This document shows, one piece after another, positions 1 through 8,028 of a DNA stretch of 38,201 nucleotides (its first letter is position 1; every line of letters starts with the position of its first letter). The translations under genes and the position numbers were made by a program. This DNA is from Deltaproteobacteria bacterium (GTDB lineage: Bacteria; UBA10199; 2-02-FULL-44-16; JAAZCA01), in assembly GCA_018645265.1 (NCBI GenBank), contig JABGOS010000068.1:1-38201 (forward strand), in the 5' to 3' direction. Under the pieces are notes generated by a model. That model was not told the origin of the DNA and did not search any database. It was given only the letters and a program-made list of their open reading frames with translations.

Positions 1-473
1 GTATTTCCATAACCGGCAATGCCTGCGACCACGCCATTTATGAGATACGATGTTTTCTCGTTATCAGGTGCACCAAAGCGAAGACTGTTCATATTGGCAA
101 GTGGCCTAGCACCCATTGTAAACACATCGCGCATAATCCCGCCAACGCCAGTAGCTGCACCCTGGTAAGGCTCTATAAAGGAGGGATGGTTATGACTCTC
201 CATCTTAAAACAAACAGCCTGTCCATCACCTACGTCGACGATACCAGCATTCTCACCAGGACCCTGTAGAACTTGCGGACCCTCTGTAGGCAATGTCTTA
301 AGATAAACCTTGGAACTCTTGTAGGAACAATGTTCAGACCACATCACAGAGAATATGCCGAGCTCGGTATAATTGGGTTCTCGCCCAAGAACTTCCTCTA
401 CACGTTTATATTCGTTTTCGGTCAGCCCATGTTCGGCAATGAGCTCGGGAGTTATTTTGGGATCTAATTTCAT
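1..473 (-). CDS. purL: Phosphoribosylformylglycinamidine synthase subunit PurL, N-terminal part (runs off the left edge)
   Basis: PurL converts FGAR, ATP and ammonia to FGAM in purine synthesis, taking ammonia from PurQ with PurS as bridge. About 157 residues are visible from an ATG at 473; the rest lies beyond position 1. The translation carries the PurL hallmarks [10 protein letters not shown] (active-site His region), [18 protein letters not shown] and the glycine-rich [10 protein letters not shown]. The short N-terminus before WSEHC fits the small, separate PurL type that works with PurQ and PurS, not the fused large form. It is last in the visible purB-purS-purQ-purL order, 38 bases after purQ. 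The Shine-Dalgarno sequence is weak. Truncation is by the window edge only; no frameshift is seen. Confidence 0.96.
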   Translation of the reverse strand, partial: MKLDPKITPELIAEHGLTENEYKRVEEVLGREPNYTELGIFSVMWSEHCSYKSSKVYLKTLPTEGPQVLQGPGENAGIVDVGDGQAVCFKMESHNHPSFIEPYQGAATGVGGIMRDVFTMGARPLANMNSLRFGAPDNEKTSYLINGVVAGIAGYGN

Positions 474-511
474 AATAGGATTTCCGATTATAACAAGCGA
501 TTATAAAGGAG

Positions 512-1210
512 TTATTTATTAGCCTCATACCAATTTACAATAGACTCAAATATTTTAATACCTTCAACGCTACCTAAGAGCTCTTCGCTACAACGCTCCG
601 GATGTGGCATCATTCCACACACGTTACCATTCTCGTTAGTGATACCAGCTACCGAACCTGATGAACCGTTTGGATTCGATTCCTCATCGACATGACCGTC
701 GTTGGTACAGTACCTGAAGAGTATCTGATTATTTTTCTCAAGCCGAGTCAGTGTTTTTTTATCCAAAGAGAAATTACCGTCCATATGCGCAACCGGTATC
801 TTCAGAACATCACCCGCTGCATATTTATTTGTAAATGGCCCGTCCTTATGTTCGACCCTAACACAGACGTCCTTGCAGATAAACTTCAGTGACTTATTCC
901 TCATGAGAGCGCCTGGAAGAAGTCCCGCCTCCTGCAGAATCTGAAACCCATTACAGATACCTATCACAAGTCCACCCTTTGCAGCGTACTCGCGCACAGC
1001 ATTCATAATTGGCGAACATGCAGCCATGGCTCCCGATCGCAGATAATCACCGTATGAAAATCCACCAGGGAGGATAACGCAATCACACCCTTTAAGATCT
1101 TCATCCCGATGCCAGATAAACTCCGCTTCATGGCCAAGCTGTTCGGTAGCCACATGGAAGCAATCATGATCGCAGTTACTAGCTGGAAAGACTATCACTC
1201 CAAATTTCAC
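512..1210 (-). CDS. purQ: Phosphoribosylformylglycinamidine synthase subunit PurQ (glutaminase)
   Basis: This is the class I glutamine amidotransferase subunit that releases ammonia for PurL; it acts in the cytosol. The 232 residues match the usual length. Visible motifs are the oxyanion-strand LPGGFSYGD (47-55), the nucleophile elbow GICNGFQ with Cys86, and the C-terminal HPERCSEE supplying the His and Glu of the triad. The start is a GTG preceded by AAGGGG seven bases upstream; the downstream residues MKFGVIVFPASNCD are the normal PurQ N-terminus. It begins 13 bases after purS and is followed by purL, so it belongs to the purine operon. Nothing is missing or broken. Confidence 0.97.
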   Translation of the reverse strand: MKFGVIVFPASNCDHDCFHVATEQLGHEAEFIWHRDEDLKGCDCVILPGGFSYGDYLRSGAMAACSPIMNAVREYAAKGGLVIGICNGFQILQEAGLLPGALMRNKSLKFICKDVCVRVEHKDGPFTNKYAAGDVLKIPVAHMDGNFSLDKKTLTRLEKNNQILFRYCTNDGHVDEESNPNGSSGSVAGITNENGNVCGMMPHPERCSEELLGSVEGIKIFESIVNWYEANK

Positions 1211-1223
1211 GTATGACCCCTTT

Positions 1224-1466
1224 TTATTCAGACATTTCTATCCTATAACTCTCAATAACCGTATTAGCCAAAAGCTTTTCGCACATCTCATCCAGCTTAG
1301 CTTCGGCCTCGGCCTGATTGTCACCAGACATCTTGACTTCAATGTATTTGCCGATCCTGACATCGGACACACCCTTGTATCCCATGGTACCGAGAGTTCT
1401 ATTGACTGCCTCTCCCTGCGGATCATGCACACCTTTTTTCAACGTCACGTAAACTTTTGCTAACAT
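1224..1466 (-). CDS. purS: Phosphoribosylformylglycinamidine synthase subunit PurS
   Basis: PurS is the small dimeric subunit that joins PurQ and PurL in the FGAM synthase complex. The 80-residue product has the family N-terminus KVYVTLKKGVHDPQGEAV and the later segment VSDVRIGKYIEV. The ATG follows a strong AAGGAG that overlaps the last codons and TAG stop of purB, only three bases away, so the two genes are probably translationally coupled. A 64-residue reading frame in another phase on the same strand is a shadow. Presence of a separate PurS agrees with the short PurL type called downstream. Confidence 0.96.
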   Translation of the reverse strand: MLAKVYVTLKKGVHDPQGEAVNRTLGTMGYKGVSDVRIGKYIEVKMSGDNQAEAEAKLDEMCEKLLANTVIESYRIEMSE

Positions 1467-1469
1467 ATT

Positions 1470-2765
1470 CTACTCCTTGAATACCCTATTAAAAATCGTA
1501 TCCACATATTTTAAATGGCGTTTGAGATCAAATAGCGATTCCAACTTCTCGTTATTTAGTTTTGATGTAATTATATCGTTCTCTTTTATTACTTCCAGGA
1601 AGGACCTCTTTTCATTCCATGCTTTCATAGCGGTGGACTGAACTGCACTATATGCATCCTCCCTCGTCATTCCACTCTCCACTAGGGATAGCATCACATC
1701 CTGTGAACTGTACAAACCCAGTGAACTATCAAGATTCGATTTCATTCTCTCGGGGAAGACATCCAATCCATCTATCACCCTGTGCAATCTCGCCAACATA
1801 AAATCGACGAGAATGGTTGAATCCGGTGCGATTATTCGTTCGACTGAGGAATGCGATATATCACGTTCATGCCAAAGGGCTACATCCTCAAAGGCTGCCA
1901 TCGCATTGGATCTAACAACTCTCGCAAGCCCCGTTAAATTCTCACATAGTATGGGGTTTCGCTTATGAGGCATTGCGCTTGAACCCTTCTGCCCACTGCC
2001 AAACGGCTCTGCCGCCTCTGCAACCTCGGTTCTCTGAAGATGTCTTATCTCGACGGAAACCTTTTCTATAGAAGCTGCGATCCCCGCCAGCACAGAGAAG
2101 AAATGCGCATGTCTGTCGCGTTGCACAACCTGCGTCGAGATGGAAGCAGCTTTAAGGCCTAGCGAGCTGCATACAGCTTCCTCAATGTCGGGTGTGATAT
2201 GCGCAAACGTGCCGACCGCGCCGGATATTTTACCAACTGCGATATCAGTCAGAGCTGCTTCTAGTCTCACTATGTGTCTTGAAAACTCAGAAAACCAGAG
2301 CGCAAGCTTCAATCCGAATGTAATCGGCTCCGCATGGATTCCATGAGATCTGCCAATCATCGGTGTATTCTTAAATTCGTGAGCGCGTTTCTCGAGAGCA
2401 TTCACAAGCGCTTTCAAATCGGTAAGGATGAGCTCAGAAGCCTCCTTCAGCTGAAGCGCAAAGGTAGTATCGAGGAGGTCTGAGGAGGTCATACCCATGT
2501 GAATGAAGCGCGAATCTGGGCCTACAAATTCAGAAACGGAGGTTAGAAAAGCTATGACGTCATGGTGAACCTCAGCTTCAATCTCATTGATCCGCTGAAT
2601 ATCATACTTGGCCTTCGATTTTATGATCTTCAACGATTTTTCAGGAATCTGACCGGCCTTACTCCACTCATCACAGACCGCCAATTCAATTTTCAACCAT
2701 CTGTCGAATCTTGAATCCTCCGTCCATATCGAAGCCATTTCAGGCCTGGAATAACGCTCTATCAT
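1470..2765 (-). CDS. purB: Adenylosuccinate lyase
   Basis: PurB catalyses two fumarate-releasing steps: SAICAR to AICAR and adenylosuccinate to AMP. With the start at 2765 the product has 431 residues and begins MIERYSRPEMASIWTED, the normal N-terminus of bacterial PurB. The superfamily signature GSSAMPHKRNP is intact, as are SHGIHAEPITFG and the TSSDLLDTTFAL segment. The frame stays open upstream to 2867 from a TTG, but those 34 codons do not look like PurB and would overlap the predicted promoter. The ATG at 2765 has AAGGTGG just upstream. It is the first gene of purB-purS-purQ-purL; purC is not between purB and purS as it often is elsewhere. Confidence 0.96.
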   Translation of the reverse strand: MIERYSRPEMASIWTEDSRFDRWLKIELAVCDEWSKAGQIPEKSLKIIKSKAKYDIQRINEIEAEVHHDVIAFLTSVSEFVGPDSRFIHMGMTSSDLLDTTFALQLKEASELILTDLKALVNALEKRAHEFKNTPMIGRSHGIHAEPITFGLKLALWFSEFSRHIVRLEAALTDIAVGKISGAVGTFAHITPDIEEAVCSSLGLKAASISTQVVQRDRHAHFFSVLAGIAASIEKVSVEIRHLQRTEVAEAAEPFGSGQKGSSAMPHKRNPILCENLTGLARVVRSNAMAAFEDVALWHERDISHSSVERIIAPDSTILVDFMLARLHRVIDGLDVFPERMKSNLDSSLGLYSSQDVMLSLVESGMTREDAYSAVQSTAMKAWNEKRSFLEVIKENDIITSKLNNEKLESLFDLKRHLKYVDTIFNRVFKE

Positions 2766-2837
2766 AAGCGACCACCTTAAGTGTTCAATGCAAGTAGTTG
2801 ATATATCATAAGTATTAGCACCGTCTGGAGGGTCGGC

Positions 2838-2867
2838 ACTATAGCCCACCGCGACCAGCATATGCAA
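2838..2867 (-). promoter_or_regulatory. Possible sigma-70 promoter of the purBSQL operon
   Basis: Read on the minus strand, TTGCAT and TATAGT are separated by 18 bases. The -10 box matches five of six consensus bases, the -35 box only three. Transcription would start near 2831, leaving a leader of about 65 bases before purB. I saw no purine-riboswitch-like core or PurR-type palindrome in that leader. Confidence 0.35.
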
Positions 2868-2985
2868 CCTAAATTATCAGAAAACATTGAAATACCACGA
2901 GATAGCACATTTATACAGACTGCCAATCGGCGTTATGTTAAAATATCTTGAGAAATTAACGAAAATACTTAGAATCATTGAAATT

Positions 2986-3822
2986 ATGAACAAAAAGTAC
3001 TTTTCAATATTTATCTGCGTCCTTTTCATCACTGCCTCTATTTCACTGGGTACGGGTTCCTTATGGGCTCAAGAGGATGATGACGATACCCTTATCGATG
3101 AACAACCTATTGAAGAGGTCCTTGAGGAGGGCTTTGATGCTGAGGATGAGGAAGAACCGGAAGAGGATCTTGCTGAGGATGAGGAAGAACCGGAAGAGGA
3201 TGAGGACGAGCCCGACATAGATGAACAGGCAGCTGATGCACCGGAAATTGAAGGTGGAGAACCTGGAGAGGGAGATAATAGACGTCAGATAAAAATAGCT
3301 GGCATGATAGTGATGTCCTATGTCTTCGACAACTCCTCTGATTCCTTCACAGTGCGCTATCGCTGGGAATTGGAAGGACAGGCCAATGCCTCTATCTCAG
3401 TAATCAAGGGGGACGCAAATATTGAGGCCGAAGTTGATGGTTTCCTCGCAAAATGGCCATCAGGGGAGTGCAACCTGAACGTAAATGTGCCAAAGGTTCC
3501 TTTTGAACTGACCTTCAAAACTCAAGGGGAAGAAAAGGGAAACATAAAACTCGTTTTCAAAAAAGCTATAACTGAAACATGGCAATCGAGCTGCAGTTTC
3601 ATGGACGCGCCAGGGGCCACATTTGAGACTACAGGCCCTCCGGAAAAATGGTTTGAAAAAGCACTCTCCAAGGCACGACCGCCCCTTCGCTCAATCGTCG
3701 TGAACATCGATGAGCCAGAAACGACAACACAGATGATAATAAACACTCAGATTTTGGGTGATCCACCTGTAGGGTCGGTGGAGATAGAAGGAAATGCCAT
3801 CGTTACAGTCACGGATCTATAA
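2986..3822 (+). CDS. Secreted acidic protein of unknown function
   Basis: I do not recognise this 278-residue protein. From the ATG at 2986 it has a Sec signal peptide (MNKK, a hydrophobic stretch to about residue 25, likely cleavage near LWA-Q), then a strongly acidic low-complexity segment at about 30-96. A beta-rich region follows, with only two cysteines (GECN and SSCS), which may form a disulfide. An in-frame TTG at 2887 would add 33 residues with no export signal and is less likely. No good Shine-Dalgarno sequence precedes the ATG. A perfect 31-bp tandem duplication lies in the acidic segment. It is divergent from purB and convergent with the phosphorylase gene (3 bases apart). Export is well supported; function is unknown. 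Confidence 0.75.
   Translation: MNKKYFSIFICVLFITASISLGTGSLWAQEDDDDTLIDEQPIEEVLEEGFDAEDEEEPEEDLAEDEEEPEEDEDEPDIDEQAADAPEIEGGEPGEGDNRRQIKIAGMIVMSYVFDNSSDSFTVRYRWELEGQANASISVIKGDANIEAEVDGFLAKWPSGECNLNVNVPKVPFELTFKTQGEEKGNIKLVFKKAITETWQSSCSFMDAPGATFETTGPPEKWFEKALSKARPPLRSIVVNIDEPETTTQMIINTQILGDPPVGSVEIEGNAIVTVTDL
3138..3201 (+). repeat. Perfect 31-bp direct repeat with 33-bp period inside the acidic linker
   Basis: Bases 3138-3168 and 3171-3201 are identical. The period is 11 codons, so the repeat encodes a duplicated AEDEEEPEED block. Identity at DNA level, including third positions, points to a recent in-frame duplication or slippage event. Confidence 0.9.
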
Positions 3823-3825
3823 TCT

Positions 3826-4656
3826 CTATTTCAACTCCTTAACAACCTCCTGAAGAAGTCGCACAACCTTTGGAGCTAGTGCATTCATCGCATCCAGAAC
3901 TTCCTTATGCGTCATCTTTCCGCTATGAAGGTCAGCCGCAGGATTGGCAATGCAGGAATATGTAAGGACCCTCATATTCAAAAAGTTTGCAGCAATTACC
4001 GAAGGGACTGTCGACATACCAACAGCATCAGCTCCCATATCCCTAAGGGCAGCCACTTCAGCCTTAGTCTCATAGCTTGGGCCAGGAGTGGCAGCATACA
4101 CCCCCTCTTTAACTTCCAAACCAATCTTGGCGGATACAGTTCTGGATAACTTCTGAAGCTCAGCATCGTAAGCATTGGTAAGGCTGGTAAACTGCTCCGT
4201 CTTTCTCTGTACCGCAATCCCTCTGAGAGGGTTCATCCCCATAGAGTTGATGTGATCTGTCACCATCATTACATCGCCTGGCTTGAAATTTTTATTCACT
4301 CCCCCCACTGCATTAGTCGTGAGAAGGTATTTAACTCCCAACTTAGCTAGGACAAAATATGGAAAAACAATTACGTGCGGTGCATGCCCCTCGTAGTAGT
4401 GAAATCTACCTTGCATCACTACTAAATCCTTACCCTCATATTTTCCAAATATGAGTTTGCCAGCATGCCCCTCCGCTTTAGGTGATGGAAAATTAGGAAT
4501 ATCCTTATATGAGATCTCAACCCGATCATCTATATCATCCACAAAGGGATCAAGCCCACCCGATAAAACGACGGCTACAGTAGGTTTAATCGACACCTTC
4601 TCTTCGAGCCAGGTCGCAGTATCATCTACAGTCGGAAAATAATTATCTAAATCCAT
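3826..4656 (-). CDS. punA: Purine nucleoside phosphorylase, trimeric (class II) type
   Basis: The enzyme splits (deoxy)purine nucleosides with phosphate to free base and (deoxy)ribose 1-phosphate. The 276-residue product matches class II length and has HAGKL (His64), QGRFHYYEGH (Arg84, His86), TTNAVGGV, NPLRG, GPSYET (Glu196), GMSTVP (Met214) and an Asn at 238 in SCIAN; Glu196, Met214 and Asn238 correspond to base-binding residues of the human enzyme. Two departures stand out: the phosphate loop reads LSGGL where the family normally reads GSGLG, and Ser219 replaces the Glu usual after GMSTVP. The start has GGAGGTG upstream. It lies 21 bases after deoC, so deoxyribose 1-phosphate made here can feed DeoC after a mutase step not encoded nearby. 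Confidence 0.9.
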   Translation of the reverse strand: MDLDNYFPTVDDTATWLEEKVSIKPTVAVVLSGGLDPFVDDIDDRVEISYKDIPNFPSPKAEGHAGKLIFGKYEGKDLVVMQGRFHYYEGHAPHVIVFPYFVLAKLGVKYLLTTNAVGGVNKNFKPGDVMMVTDHINSMGMNPLRGIAVQRKTEQFTSLTNAYDAELQKLSRTVSAKIGLEVKEGVYAATPGPSYETKAEVAALRDMGADAVGMSTVPSVIAANFLNMRVLTYSCIANPAADLHSGKMTHKEVLDAMNALAPKVVRLLQEVVKELK

Positions 4657-4677
4657 TTCACCTCCAGAGAGTTTCTT

Positions 4678-5319
4678 CTATAAATTCACAAGTGAAACGC
4701 CCGATGATGTGCCAATTCTCTCCGCGCCAGCTTCAACCATCATAATCGCGGCATCACGTGTCTTTATTCCACCGCTTGCCTTAATCTTACATCTATCACC
4801 CACAGCCCTCTTCATGATTTCAACAGCCTCAAGGGTAGCCCCACCATTGCTAAAACCGGTAGAAGTCTTCACATAGGCGGCACCTGAATCGGCTGCCATC
4901 GTGCTTGCCTCAGCGATCTCCTGATCAGTCAGTAGGCAAGTCTCCAGGATGACCTTCACAGGTTTTGTCCCAGCCGCCTTGACCACCTCTGTTATATCAT
5001 TTCTCACCTGGTCAAATTTTCCAGCCTTGAAGAGACCGATCGCCATGACCATATCTATCTCAGTTGCCCCATTTTCAATGGCATTTAAAGTCTCATCAAC
5101 CTTCGTCTTTGTGGTATTCGCACCAAGCGGAAAACCAACAACGGTGGCTATTTGAACCGCACTGCCCTGAAGGAGCCCTGCTGCCTGTTCGACAAAGACC
5201 GGATTTACACAAACAGCTGCAAATTCGTTCTTCCTGGCCTCATCGCAGAGTTTTTCAATATCCGCCGGTTTGGCATCTGGCTTTAGAACTGTATGGTCGA
5301 TATATTTGTTTAATTCCAT
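4678..5319 (-). CDS. deoC: Deoxyribose-phosphate aldolase
   Basis: DeoC cleaves 2-deoxyribose 5-phosphate to glyceraldehyde 3-phosphate and acetaldehyde, letting deoxynucleosides serve as carbon. The 213-residue protein has the usual TIM-barrel motifs: IDHTVLKPDA near the N-terminus, GFPLGANTTKTK, EIDMV (Asp89), the Schiff-base lysine Lys151 in YVKTSTGF, and Lys180 in KASGGI. The ATG has AGGGGGTAAC just upstream. It is the promoter-proximal gene of a two-gene unit with the phosphorylase. The 162 bases between deoC and the divergent FHA gene should contain both promoters, but I found no convincing boxes there. Confidence 0.97.
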   Translation of the reverse strand: MELNKYIDHTVLKPDAKPADIEKLCDEARKNEFAAVCVNPVFVEQAAGLLQGSAVQIATVVGFPLGANTTKTKVDETLNAIENGATEIDMVMAIGLFKAGKFDQVRNDITEVVKAAGTKPVKVILETCLLTDQEIAEASTMAADSGAAYVKTSTGFSNGGATLEAVEIMKRAVGDRCKIKASGGIKTRDAAIMMVEAGAERIGTSSGVSLVNL

Positions 5320-5481
5320 GGTTACCCCCTTTCTAATTAGCGCCAGAACTTTATTTGAAATATGCTATCTTGGCAACCAAAACTGAAGATGCGGGGGCAA
5401 CGCAACTCTCCTATTGACCGATATACAAGCCTCCCTTATTATCCTTCGCCATTCAGACCACGATTTCGACAGGAGATTAAA

Positions 5482-6528
5482 ATGGACATGCCTGAGATGG
5501 ACAATGAGCTTAATTTTCCGATCAACCAGGAGCTGGTCGAGTCCGCTACTCAATCCATGGAAGAGTGGCGTATCGTCAAAGACAGGCTCCAGAAGATAGA
5601 TGACCACAAGGACGGAGTCTCAGAGAAAGTCTATGAGCGCGTTCGGCAGGATTATGAGGCACGTCTCTCCGAAGCTACGGACAAGCTCCTCAGCAAGAAA
5701 ACGGATGTCGACAATGAACTGGCAGCCCTTGGCAAAACCAGAGATAGCATCGAACAGCAGCTGGCAGAGCATCGTCACAAACTTGAAGAGATAAATTTCA
5801 GAAATACATTGGGTGAATTTACTGAAAGTGAGTTTGTGGAATGTTCAAAGGTTGAGCAGGAGAAGATCAGCAAATTCGAGACAGTTATTAACGCGGTCGA
5901 CAATAATATAACTCGCTATGAAGCGATATTTGAGGGCGAAAACGATCTCTTTGCCAAGCAGGAGGAACCCTCCCCTGAAGAGGATATTTCGGAAGTGGCT
6001 GATACTGCTGAATTTACGCCTGCCCCCCATCAGCCTGAGGCATCAGCCGATGATGCAGGATATGGCCTGGATTCAGATGATGCTGATTATTTTTCCTCAC
6101 CTGAAACTGATGAACATGATTCCACTGAAGAACATATCAAAGAAGACACTTCATCAAATATTGATAAAACTCCGGTGGAAGAGGATAGCAACACCAAGAA
6201 GGCCCCTATCGATGTTAACATAGAAGCCTCCTCTGAGATGCGTCCCCGCGTAGTAGTCATTAGCGGTGATAATGCCGGCGCTGCATACCCCCTCAAATCT
6301 ACGACGTCATTCGGTCGTGCGGAAACGAGCACAGTCCCTCTGAATGATGCAAAATGCAGCAGGCAACATGCTCAAATTCAACAACATGGCAATGAGTACA
6401 TGATCATCGACCTCAATAGCTCAAACGGAACATACATCAACGGCGAGAATGTCGAGGAACACGTTCTCTCCAATGGTGATGAGATCCTTATTGGCGATAC
6501 CCTCCTCCAGTTTCAGATAGACTCGTGA
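5482..6528 (+). CDS. Coiled-coil protein with C-terminal FHA domain
   Basis: FHA domains bind phosphothreonine peptides. This 348-residue protein has none of the usual kinase or adhesin partners. Residues about 1-155 are charged and heptad-like, predicted coiled coil; about 160-250 are acidic, Ser/Glu/Asp-rich and probably disordered; about 258-345 form the FHA domain, with SFGR, CSRQHAQI and DLNSSNGTYING, which include the phosphopeptide-binding Arg, Ser and Asn. The ATG at 5482 has AGGAGAT four bases away; an in-frame ATG at 5362 would add 40 residues without homology signs. No membrane segment or signal peptide is seen, so it is likely cytosolic. Its stop overlaps the methyltransferase start by four bases (GTGA), so the two are probably co-translated. 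Confidence 0.88.
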   Translation: MDMPEMDNELNFPINQELVESATQSMEEWRIVKDRLQKIDDHKDGVSEKVYERVRQDYEARLSEATDKLLSKKTDVDNELAALGKTRDSIEQQLAEHRHKLEEINFRNTLGEFTESEFVECSKVEQEKISKFETVINAVDNNITRYEAIFEGENDLFAKQEEPSPEEDISEVADTAEFTPAPHQPEASADDAGYGLDSDDADYFSSPETDEHDSTEEHIKEDTSSNIDKTPVEEDSNTKKAPIDVNIEASSEMRPRVVVISGDNAGAAYPLKSTTSFGRAETSTVPLNDAKCSRQHAQIQQHGNEYMIIDLNSSNGTYINGENVEEHVLSNGDEILIGDTLLQFQIDS

Positions 6529-7166
6529 GTCATCACACAGAGGAATGCCCCCTTTGTTCTTCAAATGGATGCCGGCTGTACCACTCAGGTAATCAGCGCG
6601 AATATTTTATCTGCCCAGAATGTAAATTAATCCACGTCCCTGCAAAATATCATCTACCTCCTGATGTAGAGGCAAGCCGTTACAACGAGCACAATAACAA
6701 TCCCAAAGATCCCGAATATCGCAAATTTCTAAATAGGTTGATGGATCCGATGCTTGAGAAGCTCTCCCCCGGTTCAAATGGTTTGGACTTTGGATCAGGG
6801 CCAGGCCCCACACTTTCAATCATGCTTGAGGAGGGTGGGTTTAACATGAATATTTACGATCCAATTTTCCATAACGATGGGTCAGTCCTGAAAAAGACCT
6901 ATGACTTTCTAACCTGCACTGAAACAGTGGAACATTTCTGCAATCCCAAGGTGAGCTGGCACCTTATCTTTCAGCTGGTCAGATCCGGTGGTTTTATTGG
7001 TATTATGACTCAGATGTACGATGGTAAAATATTTTCGGATTGGCACTATATTAGAGACCACACGCATGTTGAATTCTATTCAAAGCACACCTTCAGATGG
7101 TTATCTCGGAAATATAAAGCACATTTGAATTTAATAGGAGATTCAGTGGCCCTTCTTCAGGCCTGA
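6525..7166 (+). CDS. Zinc-ribbon class I SAM-dependent methyltransferase
   Basis: The 213-residue protein starts with a zinc ribbon (Cys8, Cys11, Cys30, Cys33 in CPLC and CPEC) and continues into a Methyltransf_23-like Rossmann domain. The SAM loop is GLDFGSGPG (86-94), followed by an acidic strand end in NIYDP and by TETVEHF, the usual post-motif of this group. SDWHYIRDHTHVEFYS near the C-terminus is typical of the family. The substrate cannot be told from sequence. The start is a GTG in the FHA gene's TGA region, with no separate Shine-Dalgarno, suggesting re-initiation. The last 10 bases overlap the convergent gene on the other strand. Confidence 0.88.
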   Translation: MSHHTEECPLCSSNGCRLYHSGNQREYFICPECKLIHVPAKYHLPPDVEASRYNEHNNNPKDPEYRKFLNRLMDPMLEKLSPGSNGLDFGSGPGPTLSIMLEEGGFNMNIYDPIFHNDGSVLKKTYDFLTCTETVEHFCNPKVSWHLIFQLVRSGGFIGIMTQMYDGKIFSDWHYIRDHTHVEFYSKHTFRWLSRKYKAHLNLIGDSVALLQA

Positions 7167-7423
7167 CGAAGATTCTTTCGTGAATAATGATAGTACAATG
7201 CCAAGTCGGTCAGCACCAGAAGCATATTGATCGCATACAAGTAGATTACCCAATCCCTTGAATAATAATATTTATGAAGAACGCCACATGCGTAGCCCAA
7301 TGCTACGACCATCATAAATAGTGGGCTCTTACCAATTACAACCTTCGTGCGAATACTCTTGGCAATAGAGATGGGCCAACTGATTCCAAAGCAAATTAGC
7401 ATTATAGCTTCGAGATAACTCAT
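7157..7423 (-). CDS. Small three-helix membrane protein (SemiSWEET/PQ-loop-like size)
   Basis: The 88-residue product has three hydrophobic segments at about 4-21, 33-50 and 58-77, with a basic loop (SIRTKVVIGK) after the first and a basic tail. Length and three-helix layout resemble bacterial SemiSWEET or PQ-loop half-transporters, and a SWP appears in helix 1, but I cannot confirm a PQ motif, so transport is only a possibility. The ATG overlaps the TGA of the upstream reductase gene by one base (TGATG) and has GGGGGAG eight bases upstream within that gene, so the two are one coupled unit. It converges with the methyltransferase gene. Confidence 0.7.
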   Translation of the reverse strand: MSYLEAIMLICFGISWPISIAKSIRTKVVIGKSPLFMMVVALGYACGVLHKYYYSRDWVIYLYAINMLLVLTDLALYYHYSRKNLRQA

Positions 7424-7866
7424 CAGAATAACTCCCCCAGTTTTTCACACAGCTTTTCAAAGATTTCTTTGTGCTCCGCATTGAAATTGGCTTTTTCATG
7501 CGAATCAATATCAAGCTCCGCGACTATTTTCCCATCTTTTCTGATAGGCACCACGATTTCAGATTTTACATCGATGCTGCAGGATAGATAATTAGACTCC
7601 TTAGAGACATCTTTCACCAAGATAGTCTCTCCCTTCTCCACCGCCTGCCCGCAGATACCGCGTCCAACGGCTATTCTACTATGTTCCGTGGGCGCCCCAA
7701 CATAGGGACCGAGCACCAGCTCATCACTATTTTGAGGATCGATAATGTAGAACCCCACCCAATCGCAGCCAGGAACATCTTTCGAAATAAGTCTACAGAC
7801 TGATAACAACGCCTCATCAAGGCTAGAGTCTCTATTTATTATATCTTCTACAGCTTCCAGTATCAT
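7423..7866 (-). CDS. GAF-domain free methionine-(R)-sulfoxide reductase
   Basis: The family (fRMsr, E. coli MsrC) reduces free methionine-R-sulfoxide with thioredoxin. The 147-residue GAF protein aligns through the diagnostic ELVLGPY, VGRGICG (Cys72), NYLSCSIDVKSEIVVP (Cys96) and AELDIDS. Cys96 corresponds to the catalytic cysteine of MsrC and Cys72 to the one in GRGVCG. The third cysteine of MsrC, ten residues before GRGVCG's Cys, is His62 here. The start at 7866 has GGGGTGGAG directly upstream; a GTG at 7890 also keeps the frame open but lies inside a palindrome. The gene starts just after REP-like copy A and is coupled to the small membrane protein downstream. Confidence 0.88.
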   Translation of the reverse strand: MILEAVEDIINRDSSLDEALLSVCRLISKDVPGCDWVGFYIIDPQNSDELVLGPYVGAPTEHSRIAVGRGICGQAVEKGETILVKDVSKESNYLSCSIDVKSEIVVPIRKDGKIVAELDIDSHEKANFNAEHKEIFEKLCEKLGELF

Positions 7867-7876
7867 TCTCCACCCC

Positions 7877-7897
7877 AAAAGGTGTCCCACACCTTTT
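7877..7897. repeat. REP-like palindrome, copy A
   Basis: AAAAGGTGT and ACACCTTTT form a perfect 9-bp inverted repeat around a CCC loop. On the minus strand the hairpin ends only ten bases before the Shine-Dalgarno of the reductase gene. It is in inverted orientation relative to copies B and C, judged by the trailing TTGG. Confidence 0.85.
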
Positions 7898-7993
7898 ATT
7901 ATTTATACGGCCTTTTACAGAAGGGGTCAATATTCACCATTCGAGCAATAACAACCGACCTCTTGACGAAATATATTTCGCATCTATAAGTAT

Positions 7994-8016
7994 AAAAGTG
8001 TCCGACACCTTTTTGG
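7994..8016. repeat. REP-like palindrome, copy B
   Basis: The core GTGTC-C-GACAC is flanked by A and T runs, giving a 9-bp stem with a single bulged C, the bulge being typical of REP hairpins. Its 23 bases are identical to copy C, 35 bases further on. Confidence 0.85.
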
Positions 8017-8028
8017 GTAATAATGCAA

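Noticed and set aside
2766-2867. 34-codon upstream extension of purB from a TTG
   Set aside because: It does not resemble PurB, contains the likely promoter, and the ATG at 2765 has a good ribosome site and the family N-terminus.
2766-2885. Purine riboswitch in the purB leader
   Set aside because: The leader after the predicted start is too short and I see no conserved three-way-junction core.
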